In this document: positions 47,037 through 56,700 of the stretch, in pieces
Layout of the letters: the number at the start of each line of letters is the position of its first letter
Numbering within the stretch: position 1 is the first letter of the stretch
Assembly (NCBI GenBank): GCA_036494815.1
Contig: DASXNV010000023.1
Coordinates: 62,001-126,000 of the forward strand
Source of the DNA: Poindextera sp036494815
GTDB taxonomy: Bacteria; Pseudomonadota; Alphaproteobacteria; Caulobacterales; Caulobacteraceae
Direction: 5' to 3'
DNA length: 64,000 bases
Position numbers and translations under genes: made by a program
Notes under the pieces: generated by a model
Told to the model about the DNA's origin: nothing
Seen by the model: only the letters and a program-made list of their open reading frames with translations
Databases searched by the model: none

Positions 47037-47184
47037 GCCCCCTCCACCACGCCGCGCATCGTTTTCCTCCCCGCGCTTCGCGCAAGGGTGGGAGAGAGCG
47101 GACAGGCCCTCGCGTCTCCTTGCCTGTTTCGCGAAGCGATACGGGGGAGGTGGCGCGGTGCGATAGCGCCGTGACGGAGGGGGC
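47037..47184. repeat. Nested palindromic intergenic element (about 150 bp)
   Basis: Outer arms GCCCCCTCC (47037-47045) and GGAGGGGGC (47176-47184) match exactly and the match extends imperfectly inward (CACG, CGC, ATCG). An inner pair, CCTCCCCGCGCTTCGCG (47066-47082) and CGCGAAGCG...GGGGAGG (47130-47150), nests inside. It lies between the 3' end of leuA and the start of the EamA gene. It looks like a mobile, non-coding palindromic repeat of the REP/ERIC kind. Confidence 0.65.
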
Positions 47185-47204
47185 CTACCGACGGGTCGAA
47201 AAGA

Positions 47205-48815
<1,611 letters not shown>

Positions 48816-48879
48816 GGATCAGCTCTGTGCTGGGGTGGGTCTTGCTGCGCTTTTTTGGGCGGCGGGTTGGTCTTCTTGT

Positions 48880-48929
48880 CCCCTGCACGCCCGGTCGCGA
48901 CGGATCGCGACCCCTAGAGCATCCAGGGG
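48880..48929 (-). promoter_or_regulatory. leuA attenuator: mutually exclusive hairpins
   Basis: A perfect stem GGTCGCGA / TCGCGACC with a 4-nt loop occupies 48893-48912. The sequence AGGGG/CCCCT can pair at 48911-48915 with 48925-48929, while CAGGGG (48924-48929) can instead pair with CCCCTG (48880-48885). The two pairings share the leader's last codons, so ribosome position would choose between them. No T-run was found after the last stem, so the terminating form may be Rho-dependent or act on the leuA ribosome binding site. Confidence 0.55.
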
Positions 48930-48967
48930 CTGGTAAGGCGCAGAAGAAGAAGCAGGCTCTTGTCCAT
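48914..48967 (-). CDS. leuL: Leucine-rich leader peptide of leuA
   Basis: A 17-codon reading frame, 99 nt before leuA, encodes MDKSLLLLLRLTSPWML. Seven of seventeen residues are Leu, five in a row, and four of the codons are CTT, a rare choice in this GC-rich DNA. It ends in the middle of a set of alternative hairpins. This is the layout of a classical amino-acid attenuator: a ribosome stalled at Leu codons would favour read-through to leuA. The ribosome binding site is weak. It is too short for ordinary gene finders. Confidence 0.72.
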   Translation of the reverse strand: MDKSLLLLLRLTSPWML

Positions 48968-49071
48968 GGTGGAACGAAGTATCGATTGCGCACCCTTAAC
49001 GCAAGCTTATTGCGCCTCAGATGACCGTGAAGCCGTCTCGCGCAAGAACCTTGCCGACGGCAGCGCGGCCG

Positions 49072-49779
49072 TCACGCCTCCCCGGCGTCGCGCCGCAACC
49101 AGGCGCGGGCGGCGAGGCCCACGGCCACCCAGGCGGCCAGGATGAGCGCGACAGTGGCGATTTCGCGCGCGCCGCCACCGCCGGCGACCCGGGCCATGGA
49201 TTGACCGGCGAAGGCGGTCAACGCGATCTTGGGTACGATGCCGATGCCGGTGCCCGCCAGAAAGTCCGCCAGGCGCATGGGCGTTATTCCCGCGGCCATA
49301 TTGACCACGATGAAAGGGGCCGAGGGAGCCAGCCTCACCAGAAGGCTGGCGATGAAGCCGTTGCGGCCGATCATGGCCATGAAACGCTGAACCCCGGCGC
49401 CGGCCAGGTCCTGCAGCAGACGCCCGCCGAATAGGCGGCCGAGCCAGAAGCCGATCAGTGAGGACACCATGGTGCCGGCCCAGCTATAGGCCATGCCCCG
49501 CGCCGGCCCGAAGGCCACCACCGCCGCCGCGATCAGGGCCACCTGCGGCACGCCCAGAAACGCCAGACCCGCAAAGGCGGCCACCGCCACCGGCAAGGCC
49601 CATGGGCCTTGCGCCGCCGCAGCGAGCCAGACCCTCAGGCCGCCTTCCCGGTCAATCCCCACTGCGGGCGCGGCGAACAGCAGCACCAGCCCAACGCCGC
49701 CGAACAGCACGAAGGCCGTCGCCAAGGACCGCCAGGCCTTGGCGTCAAGCCTGGCCAATGAATGCAGAACCGAACCCAT
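49072..49779 (-). CDS. TVP38/TMEM64 (DedA-like) membrane protein
   Basis: A 235-aa membrane protein with about five to six segments. The FLGVPQVALIAAAVVAFGPARGMAYSWAGTM region (near 67-97) and the GRLLQ, RLAPSAPFIVVN and MRLADFLAGTGIG motifs are those of the SNARE-associated TVP38 family. The function is unknown, possibly lipid scrambling. The start at 49779 gives the family N-terminus; an in-frame extension to 50145 crosses the divergent aatA gene. Confidence 0.87.
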   Translation of the reverse strand: MGSVLHSLARLDAKAWRSLATAFVLFGGVGLVLLFAAPAVGIDREGGLRVWLAAAAQGPWALPVAVAAFAGLAFLGVPQVALIAAAVVAFGPARGMAYSWAGTMVSSLIGFWLGRLFGGRLLQDLAGAGVQRFMAMIGRNGFIASLLVRLAPSAPFIVVNMAAGITPMRLADFLAGTGIGIVPKIALTAFAGQSMARVAGGGGAREIATVALILAAWVAVGLAARAWLRRDAGEA

Positions 49780-49906
49780 GGCCGGGCTATATAGCGACGC
49801 GAGGGGGCTCCACCACCCTCGCAGCCCATGCTTATTCGCGCCGCTGCGTTGCGCCCGCTGCCTCAGCCGCGTAAACAGCCGCCGTTTCCAAACATGGGGA
49901 TTTCCA

Positions 49907-51109
49907 ATGTTCGCCGAGTCCGAAGCCCTGCGTCGCGTCAAACCGTCCGCCACCATCGCCGCCAGCGCCAAGGCGCGCGCGCTTATGGCCGCGGGCCGAA
50001 ACGTGATTTCGTTGGCCGCCGGCGAGCCCGATTTCGACACCCCGGACAATATCAAAGAGGCCGCGATCAGGGCCATTCGCGACGGCAAGACCAAATATAC
50101 CGACCCCGACGGCATGCCCGCGCTGAAAGAAGCCATCGTCGGCAAGTTCGGCCGCGAGAACGGCCTGACCTACAAGACCAGCCAGGTGCACGTTGCCCCC
50201 GGCGGCAAGCCGGTGATCTACAACGCCCTGGTCGCCACCCTGAACCCGGGCGATGAGGTTGTGATCCCGGCGCCCTATTGGGTGTCCTACCCCGACATGG
50301 TGCTGCTGGCTGGCGGAACCCCCGTTTCGGCGCCCACCGCGGCCGAAACGAACTTCAAGCTGCAGGCCACCGATCTGGAGGCGGCGATCACGCCCAGGAC
50401 CCGCTGGCTGATCCTCAACTCTCCGTCCAATCCCTCGGGCGGCGCCTATACTCGCGCCGAACTGAAGGCGCTGGCGGACGTGTTGCTGCGGCATCCCCAG
50501 GTGTGGATCCTTACCGACGACATGTACGAGCACCTGGTGTTCGACGACTTCGAATTCACCACCATCGCCCAGGTCGAGCCCAGGCTGTACGAGCGCACCC
50601 TGACCATGAATGGGGTCTCCAAGGCCTATGCCATGACCGGCTGGCGGATCGGCTACGCGGCCGGTCCGGAGCCGCTGATCAAGGCCATGGGCAAGATGAT
50701 CAGCCAGACCACATCCAACCCCTGCTCGATCTCGCAATTCGCCGCGGTCGAGGCGTTGAGCGGGACGCAGGAGTTCATCAAGCCGAACGCCAAGCTGTTC
50801 CAGAGCCGCCGGGACCTGGTGGTGTCGATGCTGAACCAAGCAAACGGCTTGCACTGCCCGACCCCCGAAGGCGCCTTCTACGTCTATCCGTCGTGCGAAG
50901 GCGTGCTGGGCAAGGCGGCGCCCAGCGGCAAGGTCCTCCAGAGCGACGAAGACTTTGCCATGGAGCTGATCGAGGCCGAGGGCGTGTCGGTGGTGCACGG
51001 GGCGGCGTTCGGCCTGTCACCGTTCTTCCGCATCTCCTACGCCACGTCGAACGCGATTTTGGAAGACGCCTGCACGCGGATCCAGCGGTTCTGCGGCAGT
51101 TTGAAGTAG
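49907..51109 (+). CDS. Aspartate aminotransferase (class I, AatA type)
   Basis: A 400-aa fold-type I PLP enzyme. SNPSGG (174-179), ILTDDMYE with Asp205 and Tyr207, and the PLP lysine Lys239 in GVSKAYAMTGWRIGY are present; the C-terminal FFRISYA Arg binds the substrate carboxylate. It exchanges amino groups between aspartate and glutamate, and bacterial AatA types may also use prephenate. GGGGA six nt before the ATG fixes the start. It is divergent from the TVP38 gene across 127 nt. Confidence 0.92.
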   Translation: MFAESEALRRVKPSATIAASAKARALMAAGRNVISLAAGEPDFDTPDNIKEAAIRAIRDGKTKYTDPDGMPALKEAIVGKFGRENGLTYKTSQVHVAPGGKPVIYNALVATLNPGDEVVIPAPYWVSYPDMVLLAGGTPVSAPTAAETNFKLQATDLEAAITPRTRWLILNSPSNPSGGAYTRAELKALADVLLRHPQVWILTDDMYEHLVFDDFEFTTIAQVEPRLYERTLTMNGVSKAYAMTGWRIGYAAGPEPLIKAMGKMISQTTSNPCSISQFAAVEALSGTQEFIKPNAKLFQSRRDLVVSMLNQANGLHCPTPEGAFYVYPSCEGVLGKAAPSGKVLQSDEDFAMELIEAEGVSVVHGAAFGLSPFFRISYATSNAILEDACTRIQRFCGSLK

Positions 51110-51111
51110 TT

Positions 51112-51156
51112 GCTTCTGTTCCCCTGTTTGGCGTCGCCGAACGGGGGAGAAGAAGC
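51112..51156. terminator. Long hairpin between convergent aatA-type and ispB-type genes
   Basis: A 21-bp stem with one mismatch and three-nt loop lies just after the aminotransferase stop and just before the polyprenyl synthase stop on the other strand. It probably ends transcription from both sides, though no clear T-run flanks it. Its CCCC...GGGG core resembles other intergenic palindromes in the window. Confidence 0.6.
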
Positions 51157-51161
51157 ATGCT

Positions 51162-52169
51162 CTAAGCCGACCGGCTGACGGCGAAATCCGCCAACTCTTC
51201 CAGCGCAGTCCGCCATGGCCCGGCGAATCCCGTCAGGCACTGCTTGGCCGCAACCGCGTAGTCAGCCGCCAGGTCCAAAGTCGCGGTCAAGGCGCCAGTG
51301 CGGCTGACCAGATCCTGCGCTCGCCGGAAGTCCAGATCGGTCTGGTCGCGGCGGGCCACTGTGCGTTCCCAGAACTTGGTCTCGGCTGGACCGGTGCGGT
51401 CTATGGCCAGGAGCAGCGGCAGGGTCGCCTTGCCTTCACGGAAATCGTCGCCGGGATTCTTGCCCAGGGCCTCTGCCGCGCCGTCATAGTCGAGGGCGTC
51501 ATCGGCCAGTTGGAAGGCGATGCCCAGCTTCATGCCGTAGTCGCGCAGCGCCTGGCACTTGGCGTGAGAGGCGCCGGCGGAGATGGCGCCGGCCTCGGCC
51601 GCGGCGGCGAACAGCTCGGCGGTCTTGGCGGAGATGATCTCCAGATACAGGTCCTGACCCAGGTTCAGCTCGTGCGCCCGGGTCAGCTGCAGCACCTCGC
51701 CCTCGGCGATCACCCGCGAGGCCTTGGCCAGCACGCCCAGGGCCGGCATGGAACCGGCGTCGACCATCAGCTCGAAGGCGCGCGAGAACAAAAAGTCTCC
51801 CACCAGCACGCTGGAGGGCGCGCCCCAGATCAGGTGGGCGGCGACCTTGCCCCGGCGCAGCTGCGAGCCGTCGACCACGTCGTCGTGCAACAGGGTGGCG
51901 GTATGGATGAACTCCACCGCCGCCGCCAGTTTCAGGCAAGCGTCGTCGCGGGCGCCGGCCAGCCGCGCGGCGGCGACGCTGAGCAGGGGCCGCAGGCGCT
52001 TCCCCCCGGCGGCGATCAGGTGGTCGGCCAGGGCCGGAATCACGGGCACCGGGCTCTGCATGCGCGAAATGATCAGCGCATCGACGTTGGCCATGTCGCC
52101 GGACGCCAACTCCACCAGGAGGTCAACCGAACCGGCTGGCCGCGCGACAATCGCATTGGCTGCGTCCAA
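51162..52169 (-). CDS. ispB: Polyprenyl (octaprenyl/decaprenyl) diphosphate synthase
   Basis: A 335-aa all-helical trans-prenyltransferase. The two Asp-rich motifs are DDVVD (96-100) and DDALD (223-227), with GGKRLRP at 55-61. It builds the long isoprenoid tail of ubiquinone. Start is TTG at 52169, with GGAG about ten nt upstream; it is the most upstream codon that keeps the reading frame sensible. Divergent from the N6-methyltransferase gene, 139 nt away. Confidence 0.93.
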   Translation of the reverse strand: MDAANAIVARPAGSVDLLVELASGDMANVDALIISRMQSPVPVIPALADHLIAAGGKRLRPLLSVAAARLAGARDDACLKLAAAVEFIHTATLLHDDVVDGSQLRRGKVAAHLIWGAPSSVLVGDFLFSRAFELMVDAGSMPALGVLAKASRVIAEGEVLQLTRAHELNLGQDLYLEIISAKTAELFAAAAEAGAISAGASHAKCQALRDYGMKLGIAFQLADDALDYDGAAEALGKNPGDDFREGKATLPLLLAIDRTGPAETKFWERTVARRDQTDLDFRRAQDLVSRTGALTATLDLAADYAVAAKQCLTGFAGPWRTALEELADFAVSRSA

Positions 52170-52308
52170 AACCTAAAGGCTCCTGTTTGCCGCGAGCGGG
52201 AAATCGCCCTGAATTCCCACCGCCGCCGAATGGTCGCCGTTGCAAAGCGACAATGGTGGCGGGATAGGTCAGGGTCAAGGCGAGCACAAGGCGTCAAACG
52301 CGACAGTC

Positions 52309-53067
52309 ATGGATCAAATCCTCCCGGAAAGCGGAATTGATGAGAACCGTGTTCTCGGGGCGCGGGTTCGGCTGTTGCAGAACATGGTCGGATATCGAGC
52401 CGGACTGGACGCCGCCCTGCTGGCCGCAGCCTGCGATGCTGGGCCCGGCGAGCGGGTGCTGGAGGCCGGCTGCGGTGTCGGCGCGGCGCTGCTGGCCGCC
52501 GCCGTGCGCCGCCCTGGAGCGCTGTTTGTCGGCGTCGAGCGCGATCCCGCCGCCCTGGCCCTGGCCCGACGCAATATCGCCCTGAACGAGCTTGGGCGGC
52601 GCGTGCAGGCCATAGGGGCGGACATCGCCACGGGTTTCAAAGCCACGGCGCTCAAGCCGTTCGACTCGGTGATGGCCAATCCGCCGTTTTTCGACGACCC
52701 CACCACCTTGCGCGGCCCCGCCCCCGAACGCGCCGGCGCCTATCTGGCCGATGCGGGCCTGACCGGTTGGTGTGCTTTCCTGAGCAAGGCGGTGCGAGAG
52801 GGTGGGCGCCTGACCCTGATCCACCGCGCCGACCGCCTGGCCGATATCCTGGCCGCGCTGGCGCCCAAGGCGGGGTCGTTCCGCATCCGCCCCATCCAGC
52901 CCTATGCGGACCAGCCGGCCAAACGGGTGCTGGTGCGCGCGATCAAGACCGGCAAGGCCCCGCTGGTGCTGCTGCCGCCCCTGGTGCTGCACGACCGGTC
53001 GGGCGCAAAACATACGGCGCAGGCCGAAGCGATTCTGCGCGGCGAAGTGGGGCTGGACTGGGCATGA
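52309..53067 (+). CDS. N6-adenine methyltransferase, TrmN6-like
   Basis: A 252-aa class I SAM methyltransferase. The SAM motif VLEAGCGVG (50-58) and the catalytic NPPF (124-127) place it with tRNA1(Val) A37 methyltransferases and related N6-adenine or N5-glutamine enzymes. The N-terminal GARVRLLQNMVGYRAGLDAALLAA stretch supports the TrmN6/YfiC group. The ATG at 52309 was preferred to an upstream start in the divergent promoter region. It precedes a UbiE-like gene by 31 nt. Confidence 0.83.
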   Translation: MDQILPESGIDENRVLGARVRLLQNMVGYRAGLDAALLAAACDAGPGERVLEAGCGVGAALLAAAVRRPGALFVGVERDPAALALARRNIALNELGRRVQAIGADIATGFKATALKPFDSVMANPPFFDDPTTLRGPAPERAGAYLADAGLTGWCAFLSKAVREGGRLTLIHRADRLADILAALAPKAGSFRIRPIQPYADQPAKRVLVRAIKTGKAPLVLLPPLVLHDRSGAKHTAQAEAILRGEVGLDWA

Positions 53068-53098
53068 GGACGACGACGCACCGAGATGCAGACTGACC

Positions 53099-53869
53099 GT
53101 GGACGCCGCAAACCCCAACGCCGCTCAATTCGCACCCGCGCATGATGATGTCTTTGGTCGAATCGCAGATCGATACGACACGCTGTGCGACGTATTCAGT
53201 CTCGGCGCCCACCGCCTGTGGAAGGCTCACATGGCCCGCCAGATGGCCGAGCAAAATGGTGGCGTGATCCTCGACCTTGCGTCGGGAACCGGCGACATTC
53301 CCCACCGACTGATAAGACACCTCGCCAAGCATGGCGGGGCCGCGCCGGAACTATGGGTCACAGATCTGAGCGCGCCGATGCTCGAGAGGGCGCGTGGCAA
53401 GCTGGGCGAGAATCGTCCGCAAGTCCGATTCGCGCTCGCGAATGCGGAGAACCTCTCCGAGTTCGCCGATGCGAGCATCGACCTGATTTCGATTTCCTTC
53501 GGTATGAAAATCTGCGATCGCCGCGCCGTGCTGGCCGAGGCCCATCGCGTGCTCAAGCCGGGTGGCGGGTTCTTTTGCCTTGAAGCGGCGAGGATTCCCC
53601 TCGGTTGGGTTCACAGCGCCTATCTGAAATATATGGATTGGTGTCTGCCGGTTATCGCCCGGCTTTGCGCCCGCGGCGACGCCAGCGCATATGACTATCT
53701 ACTGCGCGGCGTTCACGGCTTTCCGGATCAGCGTGCGTTTGCCGCTGAAATCGCCGCCTATGATTTTATCGACGTGCGATACGACAATCTGACGTTCGGG
53801 ATCGTGGCCATGCACACGGCGACCAAGCCCTTGAGCGGGTGCGATCGACCTACGGGTGGCGAGGCATAG
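53099..53869 (+). CDS. UbiE/COQ5-like class I methyltransferase
   Basis: A 256-aa SAM methyltransferase. The N-terminal VFGRIADRYDTLCDVFSLGAHRLWK mirrors UbiE's substrate region, and LDLASGTGD (58-66) is the SAM site. UbiE methylates demethylmenaquinone or the ubiquinone ring. Codon use looks slightly more AT-rich than the neighbours, which could mean transfer. The start GTG at 53099 is assumed; the first reliable ATG would cut the conserved N-terminus. It may be a second UbiE-type enzyme rather than the housekeeping one, but it lies near a ubiquinone-tail synthase. Confidence 0.8.
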   Translation: MDAANPNAAQFAPAHDDVFGRIADRYDTLCDVFSLGAHRLWKAHMARQMAEQNGGVILDLASGTGDIPHRLIRHLAKHGGAAPELWVTDLSAPMLERARGKLGENRPQVRFALANAENLSEFADASIDLISISFGMKICDRRAVLAEAHRVLKPGGGFFCLEAARIPLGWVHSAYLKYMDWCLPVIARLCARGDASAYDYLLRGVHGFPDQRAFAAEIAAYDFIDVRYDNLTFGIVAMHTATKPLSGCDRPTGGEA

Positions 53870-53870
53870 A

Positions 53871-53900
53871 CCCTCGGGCTCAAACACTCGAGCCCGAGGG
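53871..53900. terminator. Bidirectional hairpin between ubiE-like gene and ilvC
   Basis: CCCTCGGGCTC and GAGCCCGAGGG form a perfect 11-bp stem with an 8-nt loop between two convergent genes. No strong T-run follows on either strand, but the GC-rich stem and position make a terminator likely. Confidence 0.7.
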
Positions 53901-53910
53901 CTGTGCAAGC

Positions 53911-54930
53911 TCAGTTCTTCGCCTTGTCGACCAAGGCGTTCTTGCTGATCCAGGGCATCATGGCGCGCAGACGGCCGCCCACTTCCTCGATGGGATGCTC
54001 GGCGGCGCGGCGGCGGGTGGCTTTGAAGCTGGGCTGGCCGGCGGCGCATTCCAGCATCCAGTCGCGCACGAAGCGGCCTTCCTGGATGTCCGCCAGCACC
54101 CGCTTCATCTCGGCCTTGGTCTCGGCCGTAACGATGCGCGGGCCGGTGACGTACTGGCCGTATTCGGCGGTGTTGGAGACCGAATAGTCCATGTTTGCGA
54201 TGCCGCCTTCATAGATCAGGTCGACGATCAGCTTAACCTCGTGCAGGCATTCGAAATAGGCCATTTCCGGCGCATAGCCGGCCTCGACCAGGGTCTCGAA
54301 CCCGGCGCGGATCAGCTCCACCAGGCCGCCACAGAGCACGGCCTGTTCGCCGAACAGGTCGGTCTCGCATTCCTCGCGGAAATTGGTCTCGATGATGCCC
54401 GAGCGGCCGCCGCCGATGGCGGAGGCGTAGGCCAGGCCCAGGTCCAGGGCGTTGCCGGTGGCGTTTTGGTCCACGGCGATCAGGCAGGGCACGCCGCCAC
54501 CCTTGAGATATTCGCCGCGCACGGTGTGGCCAGGGCCCTTGGGCGCGACCATCAGCACGTCGATAGAGGCCTTGGGTTCGATCAGCTTGAAGTGGACATT
54601 GAGGCCGTGGGCGAACAGCAGTGCGGCGCCGTCGCGGATATTGGGGGCGATGTCCTTTTCATAGATCTCGCGCTGTAGTTCGTCTGGCGCCAGGATCATC
54701 AACAGGTCGGCCCAGCCGGCGGCTTCGGCCGGGGTCATGACCTTCAGGCCTTCACTCTCGGCCTTCTTGGCCGAGGCGGAACCCGGGCGCAGGGCTACGG
54801 CTACGTTCTTAAGTCCGGAGTCGCGCAGGTTCAGCGCATGGGCATGGCCTTGGCTGCCGTAGCCGACAATGGCGACCTTTTTGTCGAGGATGCGAGCGAG
54901 GTCGGCGTCGCGGTCGTAGTAGACGCGCAT
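53911..54930 (-). CDS. ilvC: Ketol-acid reductoisomerase (class I)
   Basis: A 339-aa enzyme of valine, leucine and isoleucine synthesis. GYGSQGHAHALNL (23-35) is the NADPH-binding loop; a single C-terminal knotted domain gives the short class I form. The AHGLNVHF segment carries the catalytic His. It converts acetolactate to dihydroxyisovalerate. Together with leuA it marks branched-chain synthesis in the window, though the two are not adjacent. Confidence 0.96.
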   Translation of the reverse strand: MRVYYDRDADLARILDKKVAIVGYGSQGHAHALNLRDSGLKNVAVALRPGSASAKKAESEGLKVMTPAEAAGWADLLMILAPDELQREIYEKDIAPNIRDGAALLFAHGLNVHFKLIEPKASIDVLMVAPKGPGHTVRGEYLKGGGVPCLIAVDQNATGNALDLGLAYASAIGGGRSGIIETNFREECETDLFGEQAVLCGGLVELIRAGFETLVEAGYAPEMAYFECLHEVKLIVDLIYEGGIANMDYSVSNTAEYGQYVTGPRIVTAETKAEMKRVLADIQEGRFVRDWMLECAAGQPSFKATRRRAAEHPIEEVGGRLRAMMPWISKNALVDKAKN

Positions 54931-55042
54931 GATTTAGTCTCCGGAGGCATGAATTATTCGCCGCCCGGGGTATGGCCCGCGCGACGACGGGCGCGTTCGA
55001 CAATTTTTTTGCGCCGACGTCAATCCTCCGCCCATACGAAAC

Positions 55043-55069
55043 CGCCCCCGGAACCCGGTTCCAGGGGCG
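55043..55069 (-). terminator. Terminator hairpin after the RcnB-like gene
   Basis: CGCCCC-c-GGAAC pairs with GTTCC-a-GGGGCG, leaving one mismatch and a 3-nt loop; the minus strand then reads GTTTCG. It lies 39 nt past the stop of the RcnB-like gene and before ilvC. Confidence 0.6.
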
Positions 55070-55107
55070 CGCATCGTCGCAGAGCGGTGCTTTGGCGGAG
55101 GAAGCTC

Positions 55108-55860
55108 TTAGTAGAACAGGCCGTAGACTGTCTCGGCCACGAAGCCTGTGGCGAGGTTGATCAGCAGCACGTCCGGGCCAACCCGGACCCACTGGTAGCC
55201 ATAGGGCGGCACCGGAAGGTCATAGTCATAATAGTCGCCGACCCAGTAGGATTGGTCGAACCAGCCGAAGGGCAGGTATTCGCCGAAGGCCCAGCGGCGA
55301 TAGTAGAAGCCGCGCTGGGGCCTCCAGCCCTCGCCACGCCAGCGGAACTGGCGGTCAGGGCGGATTTGGCGCGGGTAGAACTGCGGGTCGTAGCGCGGAT
55401 GGTCGCGCCCGCCCGGATTGAAGCCCGGCGCGCCCCAGCCTGGCCGCCCTTGACGGAAATCACCGCGGTCCGCGCCACGGTCGCCTCGAGCTCGGGCGTC
55501 ACCCTGGAAATTACCCCCGACCGGCCGGCCCTGGTCTTGGGGCCGAGCGCCGGATTGCTCGCCGGCGCGACCATGCCATTCCCCGCGATAGCCTTGGGCG
55601 CCATTGGGCTGGGCCTGCTGGCGATAGGCCGGCGCGGCGGCGCCCTGGGCGCCGGTGTAACGTGGACCGACAGGCGCGCCTTGTCCCTGGGGAGCGGCGG
55701 GGCGCGCGGCGGGCGCCGCCATGGCTGGGCGGCCTCCTTGCGGAGCGGCGTGCGGCGGTGGCGCACCGCGATCCCCGCGGTCACGGTGTTCGTCTTGCGC
55801 GAGGGCGCTCGTTCCCGCCATCAGGGCCAGTACGGCCGTTGCGGTCATCAACTTTTTCAT
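55108..55860 (-). CDS. RcnB-like secreted protein
   Basis: A 250-aa exported protein: signal peptide (1-21, cleavage after ALA), a long Gly/Arg/Gln/Pro-rich low-complexity middle (about 25-165) and a C-terminal YGYQWVRVGPDVLLINLATGFVAETVYGLF segment that marks the RcnB family. RcnB in E. coli helps keep nickel and cobalt balance in the periplasm; members in Caulobacterales have expanded disordered regions. The function here is inferred from the C-terminus only. Confidence 0.8.
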   Translation of the reverse strand: MKKLMTATAVLALMAGTSALAQDEHRDRGDRGAPPPHAAPQGGRPAMAAPAARPAAPQGQGAPVGPRYTGAQGAAAPAYRQQAQPNGAQGYRGEWHGRAGEQSGARPQDQGRPVGGNFQGDARARGDRGADRGDFRQGRPGWGAPGFNPGGRDHPRYDPQFYPRQIRPDRQFRWRGEGWRPQRGFYYRRWAFGEYLPFGWFDQSYWVGDYYDYDLPVPPYGYQWVRVGPDVLLINLATGFVAETVYGLFY

Positions 55861-56032
55861 GTCTGCGCCTCCTTCAGGAAGGGATAAAGCAGGACCCGGT
55901 CAAGCCAAGGCCCTCAGGACCGCGCTCACCGAACAGGATTCAACGCCGACACTCTCTGCGGTCCAGCCTGAACCGCACTTGAACAAAGCGCCACCCCCCT
56001 GTTCAGCTTTCGCGGACGCGCTGGAGAAGCCC

Positions 56033-56587
56033 ATGACCACCATCCCCGCCGATGTGATCGGGTTCTGGATCACCGCCGGCCCCAGCAAGTGGTTCAAGAA
56101 GTCCACCGCCTTCGACGACACCGTTCGCCTTAAGTTCGAGCCGGATCACCACCGCGCCGCCCGAGGGGAATATGCGGCCTGGAGCCAGACGGCCGAGGGC
56201 GCTCTCGCCCTGCTCCTTCTGCTGGACCAGTTCCCCCGCAACCTCTACCGCAACTCCGCCCACGCCTTCGCCACCGACCCCTTGGCCCGCACGGTCGCCG
56301 CCCGCGCCATTGACACCGGTCACGACAAGGCCTGCGAACCTCGGCTGCGGCCGTTTTTCTACCTGCCTTTCGAGCATTCCGAGACCTTGGCTCACCAGGA
56401 CCATGCGGTAGCCCTGTGCGAAGCCCTTCAGGCCGCTACCGCCGACGCGGACACACTGAAGTGGGCGCTGATCCATCGCGGCATCATCAAGCGCTTCGGC
56501 CGCTTTCCCCACCGCAACGCCGCCCTGGGCCGCACGACAACGGCGGAGGAACAGGCGTTTCTGGATGAGGGCGGCTTTTCCGGATGA
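56033..56587 (+). CDS. DUF924 family protein
   Basis: A 184-aa all-helical protein. VIGFWITAGPSKWFKKS at the N-terminus, LLLDQFPRNLYR near 64-75 and YLPFEHSE near 109-116 mark DUF924, whose fold is TPR-like and whose role is unknown. The start at 56033 matches the family; longer in-frame sequence overlaps the RcnB-like gene's 5' region and is a shadow. Confidence 0.88.
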   Translation: MTTIPADVIGFWITAGPSKWFKKSTAFDDTVRLKFEPDHHRAARGEYAAWSQTAEGALALLLLLDQFPRNLYRNSAHAFATDPLARTVAARAIDTGHDKACEPRLRPFFYLPFEHSETLAHQDHAVALCEALQAATADADTLKWALIHRGIIKRFGRFPHRNAALGRTTTAEEQAFLDEGGFSG

Positions 56588-56700
56588 GCCAAAAGACCGC
56601 ATCGCCCCGTTCTGGCCTATGATTTCTGTGAGCGACTTCAAACCAGATCGACCGAGCCCTTGATTCGGCCACACACTGTGGACAGGTTTAACGGACGCCC

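Noticed and set aside
48996..49010. CtrA-like motif TTAA-N7-TTAT upstream of the leuA leader
   Set aside because: One base differs from TTAA-N7-TTAA and leuA is not a known cell-cycle gene; it fits chance and overlaps the likely promoter.
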